A stretch of 8,575 nucleotides of DNA from Gemmatimonadota bacterium (GTDB lineage Bacteria > Gemmatimonadota > Gemmatimonadetes > Gemmatimonadales > GWC2-71-9): NCBI GenBank assembly GCA_003221985.1, contig QHUQ01000055.1, forward strand, positions 1 through 8,575, written 5' to 3'. Shown piece by piece: positions 1-8,575 of this stretch; the first letter of the stretch is position 1; each line of letters opens with the position of its first letter. The notes under the pieces are model-generated. The model was not told the origin of the DNA, ran no database searches, and worked only from the letters and a program-made list of their open reading frames with translations. The position numbers and the translations under genes were made by a program.

Positions 1-1
1 C

Positions 2-1831
2 CTACTTCTTGCTCTCCTGGTTCTTCCCACAACGCTCGCGGCACAACGCACCCAGAAACCGGCCCTGCACGGCCGTCACTGGGTCGCGATCACCGGCAAG
101 CCGCTCGGCGCCGAAGCCGGCGCCATGATGTTCCAGAAGGGTGGGAACGCCGTGGACGCCGCGTGCGCCATGCTCGCCGCCGTGACGACCATGTGGGACG
201 TCCTCTCTTGGGGCGGAGAAACGCAGGCCCTGATCTACAATCCGCGAACGAAGCACGTGATCGCGCTCAACGCACTCGGCGTCGCACCGACGGGAGCGAC
301 CGCCGATTTCTATCGGTCCAAGGGGCTGCGTTTTCCGCCCGAGTACGGGCCACTCGCCGCGATCACACCCGGCACACCCGGCGGACTCATGGTGATGCTG
401 GCCGAGTACGGCAAGCTGAGTCTCCGTGAAGTGCTGGAGCCGGCAATCCGCATGGCGGACGGCTATCCCATCGAAGCGGAGACCGCGAATTCGATCGAAC
501 GCAACAAGCGCTGGCTCAAACAGTGGCAGTATTCGCGCGCGGTCATGCTGCCACACCCGGGGGAGGCGCGCGAAGCCCCCGAAGCGGGTGAAATCTTCCG
601 CCAACCCGACCTCGCGGCGACCCTGCGGAAGCTGGTGGACGCGGAGCAGCAGGCGCTGCGTCGCGGCAAGAACCGGCACGACGCGATCATGGCCGCCTAC
701 GATCGGTTCTATCGGGGCGACATCGCGCAGGAGTTCGTGCGTGGCCTGCAGGAAGAGGGTGGCCTGATTACGCTGACCGATCTTGCCAACTGGCGCGTGA
801 AGGTCGAAGAGCCGCTCATGACAACGTATCGCGGCATCGAGGTCTACAAGCTCCAGCAATGGTCGCAGGGACCCGCCATGCTGCAGGCGCTCAACATCCT
901 CGAAGGGTTCGATCTCAAGGCGATGGGCTACAACAGCACGCGCTATGTCCACACGCTCTATCAGACGATGAGCCTGGCGTTCGCCGACCGCGACTTCTAC
1001 TACGGTGACCCGGCATTTCCGCCGGAGGAGCCGATGCGCGGCCTGCTCTCCAAGGAGTACGCGCGCCAGCGCGCGCAGTCGATCAATCCGGATCGCAACG
1101 ATCCCGACATCAAGCCCGGCGATCCGTATCCGTTTCAGGGCGGCACCAACCCATACCCGCCACTGCTGCAACGTTGGTCCCCCCAGCCGGTGACGACGTC
1201 CGAAGGTGGTGATGAAGCGGCGCTCGCAGCGTTCGACGAGGCGTTCCGCCGCGGCACGACATCGATCGAAGCGGCCGACACCTCCGGATGGGTCGTGTCG
1301 GTCACGCCTTCGGGCGGCTGGATTCCGGCGGTGATTGCGGGCCACACGGGCATCGGCGTAAGCCAGCGCGCGCAGCAATTCGTCGTCGACAGCACGGATA
1401 ACCCCTTCAACGTGATCGTGCCGGGGAAGCGGCCGCGAGTGACGTTGACGCCGAGTCTTGCGATGAAAGACGGAAAGCCGTTTCTCGCGTTCGCGGTGCA
1501 GGGCGGTGACACGCAGGATCAAAACCTGCTGCAGTTCTTCCTGAACGTGGTCGAATTCGGGATGGATGTGCAGGAGGCGGTCGAGGCCGCGAACATCACG
1601 AGCTATCAGATGCGCAACTCTTTCGGCGAGCATAAGACCGAGCCCGGCCGGCTGACGCTGCGCGACGACACGCCGTCGTGGGTGCGGCACGAGCTGCGCG
1701 CGATGGGCTACCGGCTCGACTTCGACGACCGCACGTCAGGACCGATCAACGCCATCTTCTTCGACTGGAAGCATGGGTCGTTCTGGGGCGGCTCGTCGAA
1801 CCACGGCGAGGATTACGGCATCGCGTGGTAG
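2..1831 (+). CDS. Secreted gamma-glutamyltransferase-family Ntn-hydrolase (5' end outside window)
   Basis: The reading frame is open from base 2, so the true start lies upstream of the window. The first visible residues, LLLALLVLPTTLAAQ, look like the hydrophobic core and cleavage region of a Sec signal peptide. The ATG at 125 is therefore internal: it falls inside the conserved N-terminal block ending GGNAVDAACA. 609 residues are visible, about the usual family length. Family members are proenzymes that cut themselves so that a threonine becomes the N-terminal nucleophile; here the Thr-Thr of GTTSIEAAD (first Thr at 1256-1258, visible residue 419) sits at that point. The small-subunit region continues with RPRVTLTPSLAMKDGKP, a QGGDTQDQN loop (Gly501) and the C-terminal WGGSSNHGEDYGIAW. 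Two substitutions stand out against E. coli GGT: TTS replaces TTH after the nucleophile, and LGVAP (Leu92) replaces REMAP, whose Arg114 binds the glutamate carboxylate. A periplasmic amidase or acylase is therefore as likely as a true gamma-glutamyltransferase. The substrate cannot be told from sequence. Confidence 0.9.
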   Translation, partial: LLLALLVLPTTLAAQRTQKPALHGRHWVAITGKPLGAEAGAMMFQKGGNAVDAACAMLAAVTTMWDVLSWGGETQALIYNPRTKHVIALNALGVAPTGATADFYRSKGLRFPPEYGPLAAITPGTPGGLMVMLAEYGKLSLREVLEPAIRMADGYPIEAETANSIERNKRWLKQWQYSRAVMLPHPGEAREAPEAGEIFRQPDLAATLRKLVDAEQQALRRGKNRHDAIMAAYDRFYRGDIAQEFVRGLQEEGGLITLTDLANWRVKVEEPLMTTYRGIEVYKLQQWSQGPAMLQALNILEGFDLKAMGYNSTRYVHTLYQTMSLAFADRDFYYGDPAFPPEEPMRGLLSKEYARQRAQSINPDRNDPDIKPGDPYPFQGGTNPYPPLLQRWSPQPVTTSEGGDEAALAAFDEAFRRGTTSIEAADTSGWVVSVTPSGGWIPAVIAGHTGIGVSQRAQQFVVDSTDNPFNVIVPGKRPRVTLTPSLAMKDGKPFLAFAVQGGDTQDQNLLQFFLNVVEFGMDVQEAVEAANITSYQMRNSFGEHKTEPGRLTLRDDTPSWVRHELRAMGYRLDFDDRTSGPINAIFFDWKHGSFWGGSSNHGEDYGIAW

Positions 1832-1892
1832 CCGTATGACGTTTGGCGCGCCTGGCCTTCCGGAGTCGTCAGCCGGCGAGCACGTTAACACC

Positions 1893-4620
<2,728 letters not shown>

Positions 4621-4647
4621 TCGATGAGTAGTGGAATGTAGCGGGTT

Positions 4648-5112
4648 CTAAATTTCGCGCGGGCGTGGTGGCCCGTAGCGCTCCGTCGGCTTGTGATGCT
4701 TTTCCCATTCCGCTTTGTATGCGAAGGGATCGAGGCCACTGGGCTGGTCGAGGGCGAGGATGACGCGGACCAGCAGGTTGGGAAACGAAAAGCAGTCGTC
4801 CCAGACGTGGAAGTCCTCGGCCCCGACGTCGGTAATCTCGGGGTTCACCATCGTCGCCCGAAACTTCCCGACCTCCACCAGGACAACCCGCACCGGCGCG
4901 CCGATCTGCGGTGCTGCCAGCGCGCGCCCCATGTCGTACTTCTTGCGGCCGGCATGCAGGGTATCGCGCAAATCATCGGACAGCAGCCGCACCGCCGGCG
5001 ACTTGGGGTCTTCGACCGGGGTGCAGCGGACCCTGAGGATCGGGTCGCCGAGCTGGCGAACGCGTCGGACTGCCATGTGGGCGCGCCAAAATTGCCCCTT
5101 TCGGCCCAGCAT
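4648..5112 (-). CDS. def: Peptide deformylase homologue lacking the HExxH segment, probably inactive
   Basis: Peptide deformylase removes the formyl group from nascent proteins. The family is recognised from VRQLGDPILR near the N-terminus, GRALAAPQIG (motif I, residues 62-71; canonical GxGxAAPQ has Gly where this has Ala) and WDDCFSFPN (motif II, with the metal-ligand Cys at 107). The third motif, HExDH, which supplies two metal histidines and the catalytic glutamate, is absent. The sequence passes from NLLVRV straight into ILALDQPSGLDPF. In relatives ILALD is the stretch that immediately follows HEIDHLDG, so an in-frame block of about 40-45 codons appears deleted, with the junction near 4759-4764. 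The remaining 154 residues are short for this subgroup. The ATG at 5112 is chosen for its AGAGGG ribosome binding site seven bases upstream; the ATG at 5076 (MAVRRVRQ) matches the usual family start but has no good site, and a GTG at 5139 is also in frame. It lies upstream of thiC on the same strand, 108 bases apart. As written it should be inactive; an assembly gap is the other explanation. Confidence 0.82.
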   Translation of the reverse strand: MLGRKGQFWRAHMAVRRVRQLGDPILRVRCTPVEDPKSPAVRLLSDDLRDTLHAGRKKYDMGRALAAPQIGAPVRVVLVEVGKFRATMVNPEITDVGAEDFHVWDDCFSFPNLLVRVILALDQPSGLDPFAYKAEWEKHHKPTERYGPPRPREI

Positions 5113-5121
5113 GCAACTACC

Positions 5122-5161
5122 CTCTAGCCACAGAGCCACTTAGGCGCTTAGTCTCTTAGCC
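5122..5161. repeat. Octamer tandem repeat filling a divergent intergenic region
   Basis: Three contiguous 8-base units fit the pattern NCTTAGNC: acttaggc (5138), gcttagtc (5146) and tcttagcc (5154). Two degenerate units precede them in the same register: ctctagcc (5122) and acagagcc (5130). The array occupies nearly the whole gap between the divergent deformylase gene and the nucleotidyltransferase gene. It touches the ribosome binding site of the first and ends four bases before the start codon of the second. No function is known to me. Confidence 0.75.
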
Positions 5162-5164
5162 CCT

Positions 5165-5776
5165 ATGAGTTTGGCTGGCGTCGTCTTGGCAGCCGGCCGG
5201 TCGGCCCGAATGGGCTCTCCCAAGGCCCTCTTGGACTTCCTCGGCCTGCCGTTCGCGGTGCGGATCCTGGAGGCGCTGGAAGCGCTCGAGGTGAAGACCC
5301 GCGTCGTCGTGTTGGGACCCGACGCGCCCCGGATCCAGCCCGTTTTAGCAGGCCACGACTGCATGATCGTAGAGAACCTGGAACCGGAGACCGGCCCAAT
5401 CGCGTCACTGCGGGTTGCTTTGCGCGCCCTGCAACCCCTCCAGCCCAGCGCCGTCCTCGTCTGGCCGGTCGATCTGCCGCACGTCCGCGTGACTACCGTG
5501 GAACGCCTGCTCGAGACGCACCGCCGCACGGATGCGCCGGCTGTCGTTCCGACTTTCGGCGAACGGCGCGGACACCCCGTGATCTGGGGATCGGCGCTGT
5601 TCGGCGAGCTCCTGGAGAGCCAGGCCGCCACTCGTGAAGGTGCGCGGGCCGTGTTGCACCGGCACGACAAGGACGTCGTCAGCGTGCCGGTCGACGATCC
5701 GGCTGTAATCGACGAGTTGAACACGCCGGAGGACTACGAACGGCTGGTGAGGGAGTGGAATCGGGACATCTACTAA
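5165..5776 (+). CDS. MobA/MocA-like nucleotidyltransferase (NTP_transf_3 family)
   Basis: The 203-residue product is a cytoplasmic Rossmann-type nucleotidyltransferase. Residues 8-23 carry the nucleotide-binding signature LAAGRSARMGSPKALL. An acidic metal-site motif follows as VDLPHV (102-107). GHPVIW (136-141) and NTPEDY (186-191) match the later family motifs; relatives often have Asp before TPEDY where this has Asn. Size and motifs are closest to MocA-type enzymes that transfer CMP or GMP to molybdopterin, but related proteins act on sugar or cyclitol phosphates. No molybdenum-cofactor or molybdoenzyme gene is in view, so the substrate is left open. An in-frame TAG at 5141 limits upstream extension and the ATG at 5165 is the first good start. 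There is no clear ribosome binding site, because the octamer repeat lies where it should be. The gene is divergent from the deformylase gene and has repeat arrays on both sides. Confidence 0.83.
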   Translation: MSLAGVVLAAGRSARMGSPKALLDFLGLPFAVRILEALEALEVKTRVVVLGPDAPRIQPVLAGHDCMIVENLEPETGPIASLRVALRALQPLQPSAVLVWPVDLPHVRVTTVERLLETHRRTDAPAVVPTFGERRGHPVIWGSALFGELLESQAATREGARAVLHRHDKDVVSVPVDDPAVIDELNTPEDYERLVREWNRDIY

Positions 5777-5880
5777 CAAGAGGCGTCTAGCAGGGGCGTC
5801 GAGCCAAAACGTCGAGCAAAGACTGCTCAATACGCCCTCGTTAGACGCCGTTTCTCGACGCCTTTGCTAGACGACTCATG
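5777..5880. repeat. 13-base repeat array, four direct and four inverted units forming a long hairpin
   Basis: Beginning at the base after the stop codon of the preceding gene, 104 bases divide into eight 13-base units. The first four are in direct orientation: CAAGAGGCGTCTA (5777), GCAGGGGCGTCGA (5790), GCCAAAACGTCGA (5803) and the degenerate GCAAAGACTGCTC (5816). The last four are inverted: degenerate AATACGCCCTCGT (5829), TAGACGCCGTTTC (5842), TCGACGCCTTTGC (5855) and TAGACGACTCATG (5868). The consensus is roughly GCAAAGGCGTCKA. Unit 1 pairs with unit 8 at 11 of 13 positions and unit 2 with unit 7 at 11 of 13, so the outer 26 bases of each arm form a strong stem; inner units pair poorly. 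A transcript could fold it into a hairpin acting as a transcription barrier between the gene before it and sufB, but there is no U-tract. Confidence 0.75.
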
Positions 5881-5883
5881 CAG

Positions 5884-5912
5884 TTGCACAATCCCGACAA
5901 AACCATTAGGAT
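5884..5912 (+). promoter_or_regulatory. Weak candidate promoter for the suf operon
   Basis: In the 94 bases between the repeat array and sufB, TTGCAC (5884-5889) and TAGGAT (5907-5912) are 17 bases apart, the standard spacing for a housekeeping sigma factor. Matches are three of six at -35 and four of six at -10, so this could arise by chance. An 8-base direct repeat GATTCCCA (5910-5917 and 5934-5941) overlaps the -10 and the likely start of transcription. A promoter is expected here because sufB has no close upstream gene and the repeat hairpin intervenes. Confidence 0.22.
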
Positions 5913-5974
5913 TCCCAGCTAGGCCGTCGTTTTGATTCCCAAGCGTATGTCCGGTAACGACTTCCGGGAGCATC

Positions 5975-7408
5975 ATGACCAGTATTGAAGCGCACGTCCA
6001 GCAACCGTACAAGTACGGCTTCGTCACCGACATCGAATCCGAGGTCGTGCCGGCCGGCTTGAACGAGGACGTGATCCGGCTGATTTCCGCCAAGAAGGGC
6101 GAGCCGGACTGGATGCTGCAGTGGCGGCTCAAGGCGTATCGCAACTGGCTCAAGATGTCGGAGCCGCACTGGCCCAACGTGAAGTACGGGCCGATCGACT
6201 ATCAGGCGATCAGCTACTACGCCGCGCCCAAACAGCGGCCCAAACTGGACTCGCTCGATCAGGTCGATCCGAAGCTCGTCGCGACCTTCGAGAAGCTCGG
6301 GATTCCGATCGAGGAGCAGAAGCGGCTCAGCGGGGTCGCCGTCGATGCCGTGTTCGACAGTGTCTCGGTGGCGACGACGTTCCAGGCGGAGCTCGCCAAG
6401 TACGGCGTGATCTTCTGTCCGATCTCGCAGGCGATTCGCGAGCACCAGGGCCTCGTCCGGAAGTATCTCGGCACCGTTGTCCCGCACAACGACAATTTCT
6501 TCGCGGCGCTGAACTCGGCCGTCTTCACCGATGGCTCGTTCGTGTACGTCCCCAAGGGCGTGCGCTGCCCCCTGGAGCTGTCGACCTACTTCCGGATCAA
6601 TGCGTCGTCCACGGGCCAGTTCGAGCGGACGCTCATCATCGCCGACGAGGGCAGCTACGTCAGCTACCTCGAAGGCTGCTCGGCGCCGATGCGCGACGAG
6701 AATCAGCTGCACGCCGCGGTCGTCGAGCTGGTCGCGCTGGACCGGGCCACGATCAAGTACTCGACGATCCAGAACTGGTATCCCGGTGATGAAGAAGGAA
6801 AGGGCGGCATCTACAACTTCGTCACGAGGCGTGGCAAGTGCGCGGGCGTGAATTCCAAAATCTCGTGGACGCAGGTGGAGACCGGCTCGGCGATCACCTG
6901 GAAATATCCCGGCTGCATTCTCCAGGGCGACAACTCGATCGGCGAATTCTATTCGGTCGCCGTCACGAGCCATCGCCAGCAGGCCGACACCGGAACCAAG
7001 ATGATTCACCTCGGCAAGAACACGCGCTCGACGATCGTGTCGAAAGGCATTTCGGCGGGCCGCGGGCAGAACACCTATCGAGGGTTAGTGAAGATCATGA
7101 AGGGCGCCGAGGGCGCGCGGAATTATTCGCAGTGCGACTCGATGCTGATCGGCGACAAGTGCGGCGCCCATACGTTCCCGTACATCGACGTGCGCAACAG
7201 CACGGCGATCATGGAGCACGAGGCGTCCACGTCCAAGATCGGTGAGGATCAGATCTTTTATCTGCGCCAGCGCGGTCTGTCGTCGGAGGACGCGGTGTCG
7301 ATGATCGTGAACGGCTTTTGCAAGGAAGTCTTCAAGGAGCTGCCGATGGAGTTTGCGGTCGAAGCGACGCGGTTGCTCGGCATCAGCTTGGAGGGGAGCG
7401 TTGGCTAA
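5975..7408 (+). CDS. sufB: Fe-S cluster assembly scaffold protein SufB
   Basis: SufB is the core scaffold of the SufBC2D complex, which builds iron-sulfur clusters in the cytoplasm. The 477-residue product is full length for the shorter SufB form. It aligns along its whole length, from [12 protein letters not shown] and [13 protein letters not shown] near the N-terminus, through [11 protein letters not shown] and [13 protein letters not shown], to the near-invariant C-terminal [20 protein letters not shown]. Cys387 in QCDSMLIG corresponds to E. coli Cys405, and His415-Glu416 in [13 protein letters not shown] to E. coli His433-Glu434, residues tied to cluster assembly at the SufB-SufD interface. 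The ATG at 5975 follows a GGGAG ribosome binding site four bases upstream and gives the typical short lead-in to the conserved region. It is the first gene of a sufBCD run; no sufA, sufE or iscR-type regulator precedes it here, and sufS or sufU would be expected downstream outside the window. Confidence 0.97.
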   Translation: MTSIEAHVQQPYKYGFVTDIESEVVPAGLNEDVIRLISAKKGEPDWMLQWRLKAYRNWLKMSEPHWPNVKYGPIDYQAISYYAAPKQRPKLDSLDQVDPKLVATFEKLGIPIEEQKRLSGVAVDAVFDSVSVATTFQAELAKYGVIFCPISQAIREHQGLVRKYLGTVVPHNDNFFAALNSAVFTDGSFVYVPKGVRCPLELSTYFRINASSTGQFERTLIIADEGSYVSYLEGCSAPMRDENQLHAAVVELVALDRATIKYSTIQNWYPGDEEGKGGIYNFVTRRGKCAGVNSKISWTQVETGSAITWKYPGCILQGDNSIGEFYSVAVTSHRQQADTGTKMIHLGKNTRSTIVSKGISAGRGQNTYRGLVKIMKGAEGARNYSQCDSMLIGDKCGAHTFPYIDVRNSTAIMEHEASTSKIGEDQIFYLRQRGLSSEDAVSMIVNGFCKEVFKELPMEFAVEATRLLGISLEGSVG

Positions 7409-8174
7409 GAGCAAAGTGGTGCTCGACGTGAAAGGGCTGCGCGTTGCCGTTGCGGGCAACGAAATCCTGAAGGGCGTCGATCTCACGATTCGCGACGGCG
7501 AAGTGCACGCGATCATGGGGCCGAACGGCTCGGGCAAGAGCACGCTGGCGCAGGTGCTCGCCGGGCATCCGGCCTACACGGTGCTCGCCGGGGCCGCGAA
7601 GTACGAAGGCAAAGATTTACTCGACTTGAAACCGGAGGAGCGTGCCCGGGCAGGTGTGTTTCTCGCGTTCCAGTATCCCGTCGAGATCCGCGGCATCACG
7701 AATTCCTATTTCCTGCGCTCGGCGCTGAACGCGCTGCGCAGAGAGCGGGGAGAACCGGAGCTCGACCCGATCGATTTCCTGCAGTTTCTGGAACAGAAGC
7801 TCAAGGCGATCGGCTGGGATGACGCGATGATGAACCGTCCCGTGAACGAAGGTTTCTCGGGCGGCGAGAAGAAACGCAACGAGATCCTGCAGCTCGCCGT
7901 GCTCGAGCCCCGGCTCGCGATTCTCGATGAGACGGATTCGGGACTCGACATCGACGCGCTGAAAACCGTCGCGGAGACCGTGAACACGCTGCGGAGGCCC
8001 GATCGCGCCTTCTTGATCGTGACGCACTACCAGCGGCTCTTGAACTACATCACGCCCGACGTCGTCCACGTCCTCGCCGACGGCCGGATCGTCAAATCGG
8101 GCGGGCCCGAATTGGCGCAGGAGCTCGAGGCTCGCGGCTACGACTGGCTGCGTGATGGCGTCATGGTGTCGTGA
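7401..8174 (+). CDS. sufC: Fe-S cluster assembly ATPase SufC
   Basis: SufC is the ABC-type ATPase that drives conformational change in the SufBC2D complex; it is soluble despite its family. The 257-residue product shows Walker [10 protein letters not shown] (residues 40-48), the Q-loop region LAFQYPVEI, the signature SGGEKKR (153-159), Walker [15 protein letters not shown] with Asp176-Glu177, and the switch histidine in THYQRLL (His209). All catalytic elements are intact. I place the start at the TTG at 7401, because GGAGGGG at 7390-7396 sits at the right distance and conserved sequence begins soon after. An ATG 48 bases further upstream (7353) lies deep inside sufB and would add residues not seen in the family. 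The chosen start overlaps the end of sufB by eight bases, which suggests translational coupling and matched SufB and SufC output. Confidence 0.96.
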   Translation: MAKSKVVLDVKGLRVAVAGNEILKGVDLTIRDGEVHAIMGPNGSGKSTLAQVLAGHPAYTVLAGAAKYEGKDLLDLKPEERARAGVFLAFQYPVEIRGITNSYFLRSALNALRRERGEPELDPIDFLQFLEQKLKAIGWDDAMMNRPVNEGFSGGEKKRNEILQLAVLEPRLAILDETDSGLDIDALKTVAETVNTLRRPDRAFLIVTHYQRLLNYITPDVVHVLADGRIVKSGGPELAQELEARGYDWLRDGVMVS

Positions 8175-8176
8175 CG

Positions 8177-8575
8177 ATGGCAGTGAAAACAGGCTCGGTA
8201 GAACGGCTGGTGGGCTCCTATCATGCGTGGGCGACGAATGGCGCGTCCCGCGCTCCCGCCTGGCTCAAGGATCTCCGCGCTGGCGGCATTGCCCGCTTCA
8301 GCGAGCTCGGCTTCCCGAACATGAAGCAGGAGGCGTGGCGCTTCACGAGCGTCGCGCCGATTGCCGATGCCACTTTCGCGCTCGCCCATCCGCCCGCTCG
8401 TCTTCCGAGTCTCGTAGAGATCCAGCCGTTCTTGCTGGGCGACACCGGGCATCGTTTGGTCTTCGTCAATGGCTTCTATCAGCGCGCTCTGTCGACGGCC
8501 GTTGCCGACACGCTTCGTGTTCAGAGCCTGGCGGATGCGCTCGCCGAAGACCCGGATGCTGTCCGCGCGCATTTG
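8177..8575 (+). CDS. sufD: Fe-S cluster assembly protein SufD, 3' end outside window
   Basis: SufD is the SufB paralogue that completes the SufBC2D complex. Only 133 N-terminal residues are visible, and the frame is open to the last base. The N-terminal helical region carries the family pattern FSELGFPNMKQEAWRFT (residues 41-57), followed by RLVFVNGFY (93-101) at the entry to the beta-helix core. The ATG lies two bases after the sufC stop, with no strong ribosome binding site of its own, so translation probably depends on sufC. Identification rests on these motifs plus position after sufB and sufC. The conserved C-terminal half, including the histidine involved in cluster assembly, is beyond the window. 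Confidence 0.92.
   Translation, partial: MAVKTGSVERLVGSYHAWATNGASRAPAWLKDLRAGGIARFSELGFPNMKQEAWRFTSVAPIADATFALAHPPARLPSLVEIQPFLLGDTGHRLVFVNGFYQRALSTAVADTLRVQSLADALAEDPDAVRAHL

Noticed and set aside
2..1690. 562-codon open frame on the minus strand opposite the gamma-glutamyltransferase gene
   Set aside because: Its product is rich in Arg and His with no recognisable domain, as expected of the antisense frame of a GC-rich gene; the plus strand encodes a clear conserved enzyme.
1832..1892. Terminator or small gene between the secreted enzyme and the lipoprotein
   Set aside because: The 61 bases show no stem with a U-tract and no separate coding signal; an in-frame ATG at 1836 would only lengthen the lipoprotein N-terminus.
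5777..5880. CRISPR array
   Set aside because: Units are 13 bases, contiguous without spacers, and switch orientation half way; no cas gene is present.
5906..7009. 367-codon open frame on the minus strand opposite sufB
   Set aside because: It is an antisense shadow of a strongly conserved sufB frame, with Arg/Asp/Leu-rich content and no motif.

Overview
The window is GC-rich, tightly packed bacterial chromosome made mostly of housekeeping genes. I see no phage, plasmid, transposase, CRISPR, tRNA or rRNA sequence. The exported gamma-glutamyltransferase-family enzyme, the lipoprotein with PPC-like repeats and the short-form ThiC together fit a soil or sediment bacterium of the Gemmatimonadota/Acidobacteriota kind. 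That placement is inferred from protein flavour and is only moderately secure.

Layout. Positions 2-1831 (+) hold a secreted enzyme of the gamma-glutamyltransferase (Ntn-hydrolase) family, cut at its 5' end by the window edge. It is followed at 1893-3347 (+) by a lipoprotein built of about four PPC-like beta-sandwich repeats. Converging on it, with a 4-base overlap of the stop codons, is thiC (4539 to 3344, -). Its TPP riboswitch is well formed (4620-4547), but the gene carries an internal deletion with a frameshift. Upstream of thiC on the same strand is a peptide deformylase gene (5112 to 4648, -) that has lost the stretch containing the HExxH metal-binding motif. A molybdopterin-nucleotidyltransferase-like gene (5165-5776, +) diverges from it. 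The divergent gap is filled with 8-base tandem repeats, and the gene's 3' side carries a 104-base array of 13-base units arranged as four direct plus four inverted copies. Positions 5975 to the end hold sufB-sufC-sufD, which reads on out of the window.

How the genes work together. SufB, SufC and SufD form the SufBC2D scaffold and ATPase for iron-sulfur cluster assembly. ThiC, if it were intact, would be a client, because its radical-SAM chemistry needs a [4Fe-4S] cluster. The first two genes encode exported proteins and may be co-transcribed.

Most unusual points: (1) two neighbouring conserved genes each lack an internal block of roughly 40-50 codons at a catalytically important place, which means either real decay or an assembly fault; (2) two unrelated-looking short-period repeat structures (8 and 13 bases) flank the nucleotidyltransferase gene; (3) the gamma-glutamyltransferase homologue lacks the usual glutamate-binding arginine. 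I found no convincing new multi-gene system.
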